Positions 17,395-26,499 are shown, numbered from the stretch's first letter. The stretch: DNA of 39,448 nucleotides from Malonomonas rubra (GCF_003247215.1 NZ_QKAP01000100.1:1-39448); one strand, 5' to 3'. Notes: generated by a model from the sequence alone, not told the origin. Program-made: numbers and translations.

Positions 17395-18595
17395 GCTCGG
17401 TCTCTTCCGTCAATTTTTTGTATTCATACTTGGTACGGATATTACTGATAATCCCCTGCGGGCGGAAAATCATCATCAGCACCATTGCTGCGCCGAACGC
17501 CAACATCCGGTATTCCGAAAACGCCCGCAGATATTCCGGCAGAAGAATCAGAATAAAGGCACCGAGAATCACCCCGAGAATAGAGCCCATCCCGCCAAGG
17601 ACAACGATCGAGAGGATGATCGCCGACTCCATGAATGTGAAGCTGGCCGGATTGATAAAGGTCGTCTTGGCCGCAAACAATACGCCGACCATGCCGGCCC
17701 AGAAAGCACCAAGCGCGTAGGCCGACAATTTCGTCCGCGCCATGTCGATCCCCATCGCCACGCAAGCAATTTCATCCTCGCGCAGGGCGATCCAGGCCCG
17801 CCCGATGCGACTGTTTTTCAGCCGGTTGGTGATCAGGATGGTAAAGACCACCAGCGCGATCATGATGTAGTAGATGTAGGTGGTCGAAGAATCGATGTTC
17901 ATGTCCATGCCAAAAAGGCCCGGCTTATCGATATTGGCAATACCGCTCGGACCGAAGGTAAAATCACTCCAGTTCTCCAGCACCACCTTGATGATCATGC
18001 CGAAACCGAGGGTAACGATCGCAAGGTAGTCACCACGAAGGCGCAGGATCGGGAAACCGAGTATCACTCCAAACAGGCAGCCGAAAATGCCGCCGACCGG
18101 CAGAATAGACCAGAAACCGATCCCGAAATGATGATTCAATAACGCATAAGAATAGGCACCGACAGCAAAAAAGGCGACATAGCCGAGATCGAGCAAACCG
18201 GCTAGACCGACCGAAATATTCAGACCAAGACCAAGAACAACATAGATCAGTGCCGAGATCATGATGGTGTTCTGGTAGGTGTCGAACACCAGCGGAAAAA
18301 TCAGAGCCAGCAATAGCAGTAAACCCATCGCCTTGTAGCGAAACCCCATATCCTCCATCAGCAATTGCAGTTTGCCGTGACTGATGTCTTCTTCATTTTT
18401 CTTCGCCTGCTTGCGTGCCAGCAGATAGCGCCAGGCATAGGAAAGGGAAAAAGTGGCGATAGCTACCCAGACCATACTCATCCAGCGCCATTCCACTACC
18501 TGTTCGGTAGTGTTGACCCGGACTGCCATCAACGGAAAGGTCAGGAACACAAACCAGATGGAGACCAGAATCGACTGCTTGAAATCTTTCATCAT
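17387..18595 (-). CDS. livM: Branched-chain amino acid ABC transporter, permease LivM
   Basis: A 402-residue inner-membrane permease. The N-terminal extension with two membrane segments (about 8-26 and 40-58) is the DUF3382-type addition found in long LivM proteins; the core starts at about 90 and contains the LNISVGLAGLLDLGYVAFFAVGAY region and the RLRGDYLAIVTLGFG segment. GGAGG overlaps the livH stop codon and lies five bases before the first of two adjacent ATGs (18595 and 18592); either may be used. Forms the membrane channel with LivH. Confidence 0.95.
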   Translation of the reverse strand: MMKDFKQSILVSIWFVFLTFPLMAVRVNTTEQVVEWRWMSMVWVAIATFSLSYAWRYLLARKQAKKNEEDISHGKLQLLMEDMGFRYKAMGLLLLLALIFPLVFDTYQNTIMISALIYVVLGLGLNISVGLAGLLDLGYVAFFAVGAYSYALLNHHFGIGFWSILPVGGIFGCLFGVILGFPILRLRGDYLAIVTLGFGMIIKVVLENWSDFTFGPSGIANIDKPGLFGMDMNIDSSTTYIYYIMIALVVFTILITNRLKNSRIGRAWIALREDEIACVAMGIDMARTKLSAYALGAFWAGMVGVLFAAKTTFINPASFTFMESAIILSIVVLGGMGSILGVILGAFILILLPEYLRAFSEYRMLAFGAAMVLMMIFRPQGIISNIRTKYEYKKLTEETEHG

Positions 18596-18604
18596 CTTCG
18601 CCTC

Positions 18605-19507
18605 CTAAACCTTCTGTTTGCGGGCCTTGCCGAGGATACCGGCCGGTCGCAGGATCAGAATCAACACCAACAGACCGAAGGCGAACACATCTTCGTAATC
18701 ACTCGAAACATAGCCGGCGGCGAAACTTTCGGTCCAGCCGAGCACCAGTCCGCCGAGCACCGCACCCGGAATCGAGCCTATACCGCCGAGGACCGCCGCA
18801 GTAAAAGCCTTAACCCCGGCCAGAAAGCCGATGTAGAAATTGACCTGCCCGATATAGGAGGCAACCAGCACTCCGCCAATCGCTGCCAGTGCCGAGCCGA
18901 TGACAAAGGTTAGGGAGATAATCCGGTCGACGTTGATGCCGACCAGCCTGGCCATGCTCATATCCTGCTGCGTGGCGCGCATCGCCTTGCCAACCTTGGT
19001 CTTCTTGATCAGCAGGGTCAGCAGAATCATGGTGACAAAGGTCGTGACTAGGATCACCAGTTCCGGCGAACCGATGAAGTATGCGACCGGCTCCATGAAC
19101 TCGAAATCGGGAATCAGGTTGGGAAACGGCAGAAAGTCAGAGGTCTGGGCCAGCAGGACATAGTTCTGCAAAAAGATCGACATACCGATGGCACTGATCA
19201 ACGGTGACAGTCGCGGGGCGCCGCGCAGTGGTCGGTACGCGATCTTCTCCAAGGTGTAGCCGTAAGCACTGGCCCAGATGATAGCGGCAATCGCGGCCAG
19301 TATCAGCACCGATATCCCGGAAAATCCATAGATTGTGCAAATCCCGGCCACAATCAGGCCAACGAAAGCGCCGATCATGTAGATTTCACCGTGAGCAAAG
19401 TTGATCAGCTGGATAATGCCGTAAACCATCGTGTAACCTAGGGCAATCAGAGCATAGATACTCCCCCGGGTCAGCCCGCCAAGAAAGAGTTCGAGAAAAT
19501 AATCCAT
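18605..19507 (-). CDS. livH: Branched-chain amino acid ABC transporter, permease LivH
   Basis: A 300-residue permease with about eight membrane segments; the N-terminal ALIALGYTMVYGIIQLINFAHGE is the family hallmark. The ATG at 19507 gives the usual LivH start (MDYFLELF). No Shine-Dalgarno sequence precedes it (CACGGTTTTTAT), unlike every other gene in the operon, so initiation may be weak. A longer reading from a TTG at 19561 is not supported. It follows livK after a 184-base gap with a strong hairpin. Confidence 0.94.
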   Translation of the reverse strand: MDYFLELFLGGLTRGSIYALIALGYTMVYGIIQLINFAHGEIYMIGAFVGLIVAGICTIYGFSGISVLILAAIAAIIWASAYGYTLEKIAYRPLRGAPRLSPLISAIGMSIFLQNYVLLAQTSDFLPFPNLIPDFEFMEPVAYFIGSPELVILVTTFVTMILLTLLIKKTKVGKAMRATQQDMSMARLVGINVDRIISLTFVIGSALAAIGGVLVASYIGQVNFYIGFLAGVKAFTAAVLGGIGSIPGAVLGGLVLGWTESFAAGYVSSDYEDVFAFGLLVLILILRPAGILGKARKQKV

Positions 19508-19605
19508 ATAAAAACCGTGTTGCAGGAGTTGACGGCAACAAACTGAAGTTTGGCACCACAAATAGTAACGAAATTTTTGTGCAATCAGTATAGCGTAAAC
19601 AAAGC

Positions 19606-19638
19606 TTCAGGGGACTGGTGCATCACCAGCCCCCTGAA
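19606..19638 (-). terminator. Partial terminator or stabilising hairpin between livK and livH
   Basis: TTCAGGGGACTGGTG (19606-19620) pairs with 19624-19638 over 15 positions with one A-C mismatch and a 3-base loop. The minus-strand tail is GCTTTGTTTACG, only moderately T-rich. It lies 54 bases past the livK stop. In many liv operons such a hairpin lets the abundant binding protein be made in excess of the membrane parts; that role is inferred. Confidence 0.6.
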
Positions 19639-19691
19639 TGGGACCAAATCACAGCGCCTGAAATTCAGGGTTATCGCCATATTTGCTAAAT

Positions 19692-20807
19692 TTATTTCAG
19701 CTCTTTAAAAGCACCATTTTCGACTACGTAAACCGAAAAGCCGACACCTTCCGCATCACCCTTGCTGTCAAATTTGATATCGCCAACAGGGGTTTCGACG
19801 TACTTGGTGTGCAATGCTTCAACGACCTTGTCATAATCGGTGCCACCCGCCTGTTCGATCGCGTTCAACAACGCCAGAGCCGCCGAGTAGCCTTCTTGGT
19901 AAAAAGCACCCGGATCTGTACCATATTCCGCCTTGAACTCTTCGTAGGCGGCCTTGTTTAACTCATTCTTCGACAGGTCACGTGGACCAGTCATGTAAGC
20001 GCCTTCAGCAGCCTCGCCAGCAACTTTAAGGAAGCTGTCGTCCTTGACGCCGTCATCAGAGACAAATACAGCTTTCATCCGCTTACGTTTCATCTGAGAA
20101 ACAATTTTGGAAGCTTCCGGGTGGTAACCGCCCCAGATCAGCGCATCGGCATTTTCACGACGCACTTTTTGGATAATGGAGGAGTAATCCATAGCCCCTG
20201 GAGTCACGCCTTCAAACAGGACAACCTCGGCTTTGCCCGAATCTTCAATGAACTGTTTGGCGAACTCAGCGAAGCCTTTGCCATAGTCACCTTTATCATG
20301 CAGAACGGCAATCTTTTTCTTACCCAGATCGTTGATTGTGAAGTTGATAGCCAACCTTGCCTGCATATCGTCAGAAGCGATGGTGCGGAAGAAGTTTGGA
20401 TAATCGCCGCTCTGTGTCAGGGGCGGGTTTGTTGCCGATGGCGACATAACTGGAATTTTAGCATCCTTGTAAATGCCAAGAGCAGCCTTGGTGGCACCAG
20501 AGCAGATGTGACCAAGGACAACATCTGCGCCATCAGTGACCAGCTTGGTCGCAGCGTTGGTTGCCATTTCCGGCTTGCATTGATCATCCTGAATCAGCAG
20601 TTCGACCTGTTTGCCAAGCACGCCACCAGCAGCATTAATTTTTTTGACGACCAGCTGAGCGGCCCTCATAGCCGGAATACCATATGGAGCGAGGTCACCA
20701 CTATGCGGCCCGGCGACACCAAGCTTGATGGTATCAGCCGCAAAACCGGCGGTGGCCAAGCCGAAGGATAGAACCACCGAAGTCAATAGAACCGTAATTT
20801 TTTTCAT
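19692..20807 (-). CDS. livK: Branched-chain amino acid ABC transporter, periplasmic binding protein LivK
   Basis: A 371-residue periplasmic protein of the leucine/isoleucine/valine-binding family (PBP type I). The signal peptide spans about 1-23, ending in AGFAA. Family segments: IKLGVAGPHSGDLAPYG, INAAGGVLGKQVELLIQDDQCKP, GHICSGATKAA, PVMSPSATNPPLT, HDKGDYGKGFA and QEGYSAALALL. It captures leucine, isoleucine or valine and delivers it to LivHM. AGGAGG lies eight bases before the ATG. First gene of the operon, with a good promoter 57-85 bases upstream of the start. Ligand specificity cannot be decided; some family members bind other amino acids or aromatic acids. Confidence 0.95.
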   Translation of the reverse strand: MKKITVLLTSVVLSFGLATAGFAADTIKLGVAGPHSGDLAPYGIPAMRAAQLVVKKINAAGGVLGKQVELLIQDDQCKPEMATNAATKLVTDGADVVLGHICSGATKAALGIYKDAKIPVMSPSATNPPLTQSGDYPNFFRTIASDDMQARLAINFTINDLGKKKIAVLHDKGDYGKGFAEFAKQFIEDSGKAEVVLFEGVTPGAMDYSSIIQKVRRENADALIWGGYHPEASKIVSQMKRKRMKAVFVSDDGVKDDSFLKVAGEAAEGAYMTGPRDLSKNELNKAAYEEFKAEYGTDPGAFYQEGYSAALALLNAIEQAGGTDYDKVVEALHTKYVETPVGDIKFDSKGDAEGVGFSVYVVENGAFKELK

Positions 20808-20863
20808 CTGGGAAACCTCCTCTTAATATAAGTTTAAAAAAAATATTTAGGCTGACCGACCAA

Positions 20864-20892
20864 GGTATAAATCAAACCATTTTGGTGGTCAA
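20864..20892 (-). promoter_or_regulatory. Probable sigma-70 promoter of the liv operon
   Basis: On the minus strand TTGACC (20892-20887), 17-base spacer, TATACC (20869-20864), followed by a leader of about 50 bases to the livK ATG. Arms GACCACCAA and TTGGTCGGTC (20854-20892) form an imperfect inverted repeat covering the promoter, a possible operator. Confidence 0.58.
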
Positions 20893-20964
20893 TAAAAAAG
20901 CCAAACCATTAAAACTAGGGAACTGCCACCTGCTGACAGGGTTTCCAAAAGCTGTTTGCTTCCT

Positions 20965-21906
20965 TCAGCCACTGAAGATCTTGCGCATCTCGGCAATCAT
21001 CTGGGCCACTTTTTCGGGTTTGGCAACCATAGAGGCCAGCCGCTCGATAGCGGAAAAGAAACTGGCGATTTCTTCCTTGCGCATATCAGGGCCGACAACG
21101 GCAAAGGCTTTTTCAACTTGGGAAACTCCAAACTTGCCGGTATAGTTTCCGGCGATCGTCTTCAATCCGGCCAGCGCCTGCCGTCGTTTCTGCTCCACCT
21201 CCTCCTGCCGAGAACGAATCACCTCTTCTTCACGTTTACTGCGATCCTCTAAGAGCAATTTTCGTAATCGCTGCCAGATCGGTCCCAAGTCGGCAGAGGC
21301 CATCAAATCTGCCAACACCAGATCATCGATACTGGCAGTTTCTAGCATATCGAGTTTAGCTCCCGGCAGTCGTGCAACAGACTTTGACAGATCCGCGGAA
21401 ACCTGCAGCTCAGCGGCACCATCGTGAAAGAAACCAAGCGCATGACCTGCGTCATAAAAGATCAGAGCGGTTTTCTGCTCGGCGTAAATGCGCAGACAAC
21501 CATTAAACTTTTCCGCTTTAACTTTATCCAGCAGAGCCCGAACATTGATCAGTTTCAGCTCCTGTTCTCTGTAAATATATTTTCCATGCAACAAGGTGTG
21601 CAGACCGATGGCCAGATCAGGTTCGAGGCGGTAGATATTGAGGATTGCCTCTCCACGAATCGAAACCTCAAAAACCTTGGTGATCGCATCATAGGCAATC
21701 AGCGGAGGGCCACTCTCTGCTCGCGCGAACAGCGCGCTTATCAATTTGCCGCGCTCGAAAATAATGATCCCGTTCCCTTGAGAAGCATCGAAACGCAGAT
21801 AACCGGTAAAATTACCAACCCGCAATTTTTCCATCGCTTCCGGAATATTAATCCGGGCGGGATTGACATTTTGTCTGACGGGAACGCCTCGCGGCAGGAA
21901 AATCAT
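20965..21906 (-). CDS. Uncharacterised protein with two DUF4388-like repeats
   Basis: A 313-residue soluble protein. Two related segments, NFTGYLRFDASQGNGIIIFE... (about 32-65) and KFNGCLRIYAEQKTALIFYD... (about 131-160), have the G-x-L-x-(8)-I-F-x-x-G pattern of DUF4388/PATAN-type domains, which in related bacteria are found in gliding, signalling and GTPase-regulating proteins. A charged helix (about 222-250, KREEEVIRSRQEEVEQKRRQ) and a small helical C-terminal domain follow. GAGG precedes the ATG by about nine bases. It lies 81 bases after the end of the ParA-like gene on the same strand, and could share its transcript. Molecular function unknown. Confidence 0.62.
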   Translation of the reverse strand: MIFLPRGVPVRQNVNPARINIPEAMEKLRVGNFTGYLRFDASQGNGIIIFERGKLISALFARAESGPPLIAYDAITKVFEVSIRGEAILNIYRLEPDLAIGLHTLLHGKYIYREQELKLINVRALLDKVKAEKFNGCLRIYAEQKTALIFYDAGHALGFFHDGAAELQVSADLSKSVARLPGAKLDMLETASIDDLVLADLMASADLGPIWQRLRKLLLEDRSKREEEVIRSRQEEVEQKRRQALAGLKTIAGNYTGKFGVSQVEKAFAVVGPDMRKEEIASFFSAIERLASMVAKPEKVAQMIAEMRKIFSG

Positions 21907-21987
21907 CGTACAATACCTCGATGGGATGAAAGATAAGCCATTTAAAAATATCCGGCTAAAACTGTCAACTGGGCGCCCATAAAACAG

Positions 21988-23246
21988 CTATATTATTTCT
22001 TTACTGCCAACCTGTCGCAGGCTTTGCCTCATTGATGCAAAACCTTGATACCAGTCATGGCTGAGGATATCAATGGCTGGATAAGCGGTTGAGACAAGTA
22101 AGCGTTCGTTATACAGCTCGGCTACATGACGACCTGTCGCCCTCCGCAATAAAGGTTGCCAAACTTCAAGTTCACTCTCTGCAAGGAATTCGCTGTTGAG
22201 CAATTCAAGCTCAGTACTTAACACCTGCAAACGCATTGCTCCGATGTCCCCGCCGCTCCCCCCCCCGGCTTCAGTAAAAATATCCCAGCAGATGCCATAA
22301 ACGAACCGGCTCCGGAGTCTTTTAACAGCCCGGTCAGGCAGGTTTCGTGGAGCATGATACGCTGTCGGGCCGGCAACGATTCGACGTAGTGAGCTTTCGC
22401 ACCGAGCACACCGCGCGAACAAAGTGGGCAGGTCAACTCAACCCTCCGTGCCCGCGCCGGGATCAAACCATCCTGCAGCCAGCGTTCAACCCTGATTTGA
22501 TAGCTGTTTTGCTGCTGCCGCTGCGCCAATATAAATTCGGCCAACCGCTGCAATTGCAGGTGAAATCGGCTTTGTCGGACACGGGTTAAAACCGGCCGTG
22601 CTTTTTCCGCTGCCAACTCCAGAACCTGCTGATCTGCAACCAAGGTCTCCTCAAGAACTTGGAAACCACGCTCCTCGGCCGCAAAACGTAGAAAATCGAG
22701 CAACCGGTCCTTATGTTGGTAAGAACCCTCCTTCCCCAATTCGCTCGGCAACAGCCAGAACTGATCCGAGCTACCACCGCCGGCAAGCAACTCTTTTCGC
22801 AGTGCAACAACTTCGCCCAAAACCGAGGGATCCTTTACCGGCGCCAATACCAGATCAGCAGCACAGAGCGCCGCTGACAGCAACCCGTGTCCGTTGGGCA
22901 GATCAACAATCAACACGCCATCGTAATCGGTCAGTGCCAGCACTTTGCGCAACCAATCTGCTTGCTCGATGGCGACAGGATCGAGGTGACAAAACTCTAC
23001 TCCGAATTCCCCGAAAGCGAGAATCTCAGCAAATTCCCTCCTCTGTTGCAGATCGCCAAAACTTCCGGCGGCAGCATTCGACAACGCAAACATCTTTGAG
23101 GTCGCCTCGCGGTCACTGGAGGCGTAGGCAACCGGCAGATCCTCATAAAGCCCCTTCAGATAAACAGCCAGGTTGCTGGCCAGGGTACTTTTCCCGACAC
23201 CGCTGGATGGAGAAACTATTACTACAACATAGGGGGAATGAACCAT
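21988..23246 (-). CDS. ParA/MinD-like P-loop ATPase, apparently frameshifted once
   Basis: The main frame (to 22218) has a P-loop SSGVGKST (14-21), lacking the extra N-terminal signature Lys of true ParA/MinD (KGGVGK), a switch-like LIVDLPNG (112-119), and a late CPLC...HETC group (Cys273, 276, 303) that could bind zinc. Past about residue 308 the coding character moves to the -1 frame (FVYGICWDIFTEAGGG... to the TAA at 21988), while the original frame ends in a junk tail. The switch lies between an A4 run (minus strand; 22320-22323) and a nine-G run (22258-22266). Rejoined, the product is about 420 residues. Start ATG at 23246 shares one base with the ABC-F stop (TGATG). The shift may be a sequence error, a recent mutation or programmed slippage. 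Confidence 0.72.
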
Positions 23247-25168
23247 CACGCTGACCCCTGCAAGCCTTCCCATTCCTGATAGGCTAACTCCAGCTGATCT
23301 TTCAAGCTCGCGTGTTCTGCGCTGATCTGTCGCCAGCGCTCCTGATCCTGATACAGACAGGGATCAGCCATCGTCTGTTCCAGTTCGGTCAACTCCGTTT
23401 CCAGCTGCTCGATTCGCTGCTCGACATCGGCCAACTGCTTTTGTAGTTTCTTCTCACGCCGCTGCTGGTCCTTCCGCGCCGCATGCGCCTGACGCCGAGC
23501 ATCTTTGTCGAGCGACTCTTCCTGCACTGCCTGCTGTGCCTGTTGCTCAACCCGTTTGGCACTATGGCTCGTATCGCCGAGCTGCTGTTTGGCCAGCAGA
23601 AAATCCTCGTAATTCCCGAGGAAAGATTCCACCTTGCTGCCACCGACTTCCAGAACCCGGGACGCCAGCTGGTCGACAAAATAACGATCATGCGAAACAA
23701 AGACGATGGTTCCTTGATAGCCTTTCAAGGCTTCAAGAAGCACCTGCTTAGACTGCAAGTCGAGATGGTTGGTCGGCTCATCGAGAAGCAGTAGGTTGGC
23801 CGGACGCAATAGCAGCTTGGCCAATGCTAATCGGTTGCGTTCTCCACCGGAAAGCACCTTGACCTGCTTTTCGATATCGTCCCCAGAAAACAGAAACGCA
23901 CCTAGAATGTTGCGCAACTTCGGCACCATCGCCACCGGTGATTCTGCCGAAAGCTCCGCATAGACATCACGACTCGGATTCAGCTCCGCAGCCTGATCCT
24001 GGGCAAAGTAGGCCAGGTGCAGGTTATGCCCTTCCTTGCGTTCACCCTCAACTGGTGCCTCCACCCCCGCCAGCAGCCGCATGAGGGTCGATTTCCCGGC
24101 GCCGTTCGGTCCGACCAGCGCGACTCGCTCCCTCTGCGCTATCTGGACATCGACCTGCTGCAACACCTTTAAGTCACCGTATTGCTGCGAGGCCGCAAGT
24201 AGCTCCAGCGCGATCCGTCCCCCTTTCGGTGGAGCAGGAAAAGTGAAGGCGATTTTCTTGCGCTCCGGCGGCAAGGAGATCCGTTCGATTTTTTCCAGCT
24301 GTTTCACCCGGCTCTGCACCTGCGAAGCTTTATTGGCTTGATAGCGGAAGCGGCTGATGAATGCTTCGATGCGGGCGATCTCTTCTTCCTGCTGCTGCTT
24401 GGCTGCTTTTAGGGTTGCAACCCGCTCATCGCGGGTGATGACATATTTGGAGTAATTGCCAGGATATTCGGTCAGGTCACCGTTCCAGATTTCGACAATA
24501 CGTGTTACCACTTTATCGAGAAAAAATCGGTCGTGGGAAACCAGCACCACTGCATAGGGGTAGGCAAGCAGGTAATCCTCGAGCCAGTCACGAGCTGGCA
24601 GGTCGAGGTGGTTGGTCGGCTCGTCAAGCAGCAGCAGGTTCGGTCTTTTCAGCAGCAGCTTGGCCAAGGCAATCCGCATCTGCCAGCCACCGGAAAAGGT
24701 CTCACACTGCTTACCGAAATCGTCGCTGGAAAACCCGAGACCGGTCAATACCCGGCCGACTTCCGCCTCCATCCGATACCCACCGCGTTCTTCAAATAAG
24801 TGCTGAAGCTCTGCGTAGCGCTCCATTTCAGCATCTGCGCAGCCCTGTGCCATTTTCTCTTCCAAGGCGCGGAGCTCCTGCGCCATTCCCTGCAACTCAT
24901 CCAGAGCGCTGTGTACTTCTTCGAAAAGTGCCCTTCCGTTATGTTCCAGACCATCCTGCGGCAAATAACCGAACGTAGTACCCTTGGCAACTTGCAAGCT
25001 ACCACCATCTGATTCAACCAGGCCGGCCAACAACTTCAGTAGGGTCGATTTACCGGCGCCGTTCTCGCCACACAGCCCAATCCGATCAGTCTGCCTGATA
25101 TGCCAATCAATTTTTGAAAATATTTTCCGATCAGCAAAGTATTTTGTAATTTCTCTTAATTGCAACAT
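23246..25168 (-). CDS. ABC-F family ATPase (Uup/YheS-like)
   Basis: A 640-residue soluble protein with two ABC cassettes and no membrane segments. First cassette: Walker A GENGAGKST (34-42), FSGGWQMR, LLLLDEPTNHLDL. Second cassette: GPNGAGKST, LSGGERNR, LLLLDEPTNHLDL. Both have complete catalytic Glu residues. An interdomain linker rich in Arg, Lys and Glu and a C-terminal coiled coil (about 545-630) are typical of Uup/YheS. ABC-F proteins bind the ribosomal E site and relieve stalled or drug-bound ribosomes. ATG at 25168 has no Shine-Dalgarno sequence; a good extended -10 box ends only seven bases before it. The longer reading to 25258 would add 30 unconserved residues. Translationally coupled to the ParA-like gene. 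Confidence 0.95.
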   Translation of the reverse strand: MLQLREITKYFADRKIFSKIDWHIRQTDRIGLCGENGAGKSTLLKLLAGLVESDGGSLQVAKGTTFGYLPQDGLEHNGRALFEEVHSALDELQGMAQELRALEEKMAQGCADAEMERYAELQHLFEERGGYRMEAEVGRVLTGLGFSSDDFGKQCETFSGGWQMRIALAKLLLKRPNLLLLDEPTNHLDLPARDWLEDYLLAYPYAVVLVSHDRFFLDKVVTRIVEIWNGDLTEYPGNYSKYVITRDERVATLKAAKQQQEEEIARIEAFISRFRYQANKASQVQSRVKQLEKIERISLPPERKKIAFTFPAPPKGGRIALELLAASQQYGDLKVLQQVDVQIAQRERVALVGPNGAGKSTLMRLLAGVEAPVEGERKEGHNLHLAYFAQDQAAELNPSRDVYAELSAESPVAMVPKLRNILGAFLFSGDDIEKQVKVLSGGERNRLALAKLLLRPANLLLLDEPTNHLDLQSKQVLLEALKGYQGTIVFVSHDRYFVDQLASRVLEVGGSKVESFLGNYEDFLLAKQQLGDTSHSAKRVEQQAQQAVQEESLDKDARRQAHAARKDQQRREKKLQKQLADVEQRIEQLETELTELEQTMADPCLYQDQERWRQISAEHASLKDQLELAYQEWEGLQGSA

Positions 25169-25175
25169 GGCGCCG

Positions 25176-25184
25176 GTTATAGCA
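25176..25184 (-). promoter_or_regulatory. Extended -10 element directly before the ABC-F start codon
   Basis: On the minus strand TGCTATAAC, then seven bases, then ATG. Transcription would begin at or next to the start codon, so the mRNA would be leaderless, agreeing with the lack of a ribosome site. No good -35 box at 17 bases. Confidence 0.35.
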
Positions 25185-25320
25185 CAAAATTTCAAACGAA
25201 AGAAATGGAACCGCAATCCGGTAGCAATCGCACACCCCAGCAAGTCGTTTCTTTTCATTCCTAAAATTCATGTTTTTTTTTCAACTATCGAAAACAGGAA
25301 AGTGACAATTATCTAAATAT

Positions 25321-25371
25321 TATTGGAAAATTATTTAACTTTAATTTATGCTTATAAAAAATTATCCAATA
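25321..25371. promoter_or_regulatory. Imperfect inverted repeat upstream of the YedE-family gene
   Basis: TATTGGAAAATT (25321-25332) and AATTATCCAATA (25360-25371): 12-base arms with one mismatch, 27 bases apart, in a very AT-rich stretch ending seven bases before the start codon. It may be an operator or a UP-element-rich promoter; no clear -35/-10 pair was found. Confidence 0.3.
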
Positions 25372-25378
25372 AAAGAAA

Positions 25379-26485
25379 ATGCAAGCAACTATTATTCTCA
25401 TATCAATGCTACTTGGTCTGTGCTGCGGCTTCGTCATGCATCGTTCAGATTTCTGTCTTGCGGGCATGTTCCGTGACCTGTTCCTGTTCCGCAATAGTCC
25501 TCTGTTGCGCAGTTTGGTGCTGCTGATTGCCTGTACAATGCTGCTGTTTGAAGCAGCCCGCCTGCTTGGCTTGCTGAGCTTCAGCCTGCCCTCTTCACTT
25601 TTCGGACTCCCCTCACTGACCAACCTGCTTGGTGGACTGCTGTTTGGCATCGGGATGGTTCTGGCTGGAGGCTGTGTTATTGGCACACTCTACAAAGTGG
25701 GAGCAGGTAACTTTCCGAGCGCCTGTGCTTTTCTCGGCTTGATCATAGGTAGCACTCTTTATGCGGAATTCCACCCGCAATGGAAACAGCTTGAAACCCA
25801 GACCCGTTTTACTGATGCCGCCACCCTCCCCCAACTGATCGGGCTCTCTCAGTCATCGGCATGTTTTGTCGTACTGGCAATTTTCGGCGGTTTCTTGTTC
25901 CGCTGGCACCAGAACGGTCTACTACGTCGCCCCAGTGTTGTTAAAGGATACCTGCAACCACAAACGGCCGCCCTTCTGCTAGCGGTCATCGGCTTGGTCT
26001 CTTTCAGCCTGACTGGTATGCCCCTCGGGATCACGACCAGCTACGTCAAAGTCGGTGCTTTTTTTGAACAGCTGATCATCCCGGAACATTTCGCAAATCT
26101 CTCTTATTTTCAGGGCCAAGAATTTCAGTATCTGTCGCCGCTATCAGGGCAAACCCTGAATGCCGGTGCTGGTCCTTTCTGGGATGGTCTGTCGCTGGTA
26201 CAGTTTCCACTTATCGGCGGAATCTTTGTCGGCTCAGCGCTATCAGCTATTAGTATGGGAAAATTCCTGCTTCGTTTCAATATTCCGAAAGTCCAGCTGA
26301 TTTCGGCGCTATTCGGAGGGGTACTTATGGGGTTCGCAGCACGCATGGCACCGGCTTGCAATGTCTGGCATCTGTTGGGAGGGCTACCGCTTTTGTCGCT
26401 GCAGAGCATCCTGTTTACCATCGGTTTGTTACCGGGGGCCTTGATCGGCTCCCATTTATTGACCCGCTATGTGCTGACTCCTTGA
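25379..26485 (+). CDS. YeeE/YedE-family sulfur-compound transporter
   Basis: A 368-residue inner-membrane protein with about nine to ten hydrophobic segments. Family cysteines are in place: HRSDFCLAG (Cys26), MVLAGGCVIGTLYKVGAGN (Cys99) and APACNVWHLLGGLP (near 340). In the YeeE proteins studied, such cysteines pass thiosulfate through the membrane. A TusA-like protein gene follows after 14 bases, the usual pairing (TsuA-TsuB for thiosulfate; YedE-YedF elsewhere). Substrate here is likely thiosulfate or another small sulfur or selenium species. No Shine-Dalgarno sequence is seen before the ATG. First gene of a plus-strand unit with the TusA-like and GGDEF-EAL genes. Confidence 0.88.
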   Translation: MQATIILISMLLGLCCGFVMHRSDFCLAGMFRDLFLFRNSPLLRSLVLLIACTMLLFEAARLLGLLSFSLPSSLFGLPSLTNLLGGLLFGIGMVLAGGCVIGTLYKVGAGNFPSACAFLGLIIGSTLYAEFHPQWKQLETQTRFTDAATLPQLIGLSQSSACFVVLAIFGGFLFRWHQNGLLRRPSVVKGYLQPQTAALLLAVIGLVSFSLTGMPLGITTSYVKVGAFFEQLIIPEHFANLSYFQGQEFQYLSPLSGQTLNAGAGPFWDGLSLVQFPLIGGIFVGSALSAISMGKFLLRFNIPKVQLISALFGGVLMGFAARMAPACNVWHLLGGLPLLSLQSILFTIGLLPGALIGSHLLTRYVLTP

Positions 26486-26499
26486 GGTAAAATAGAATC

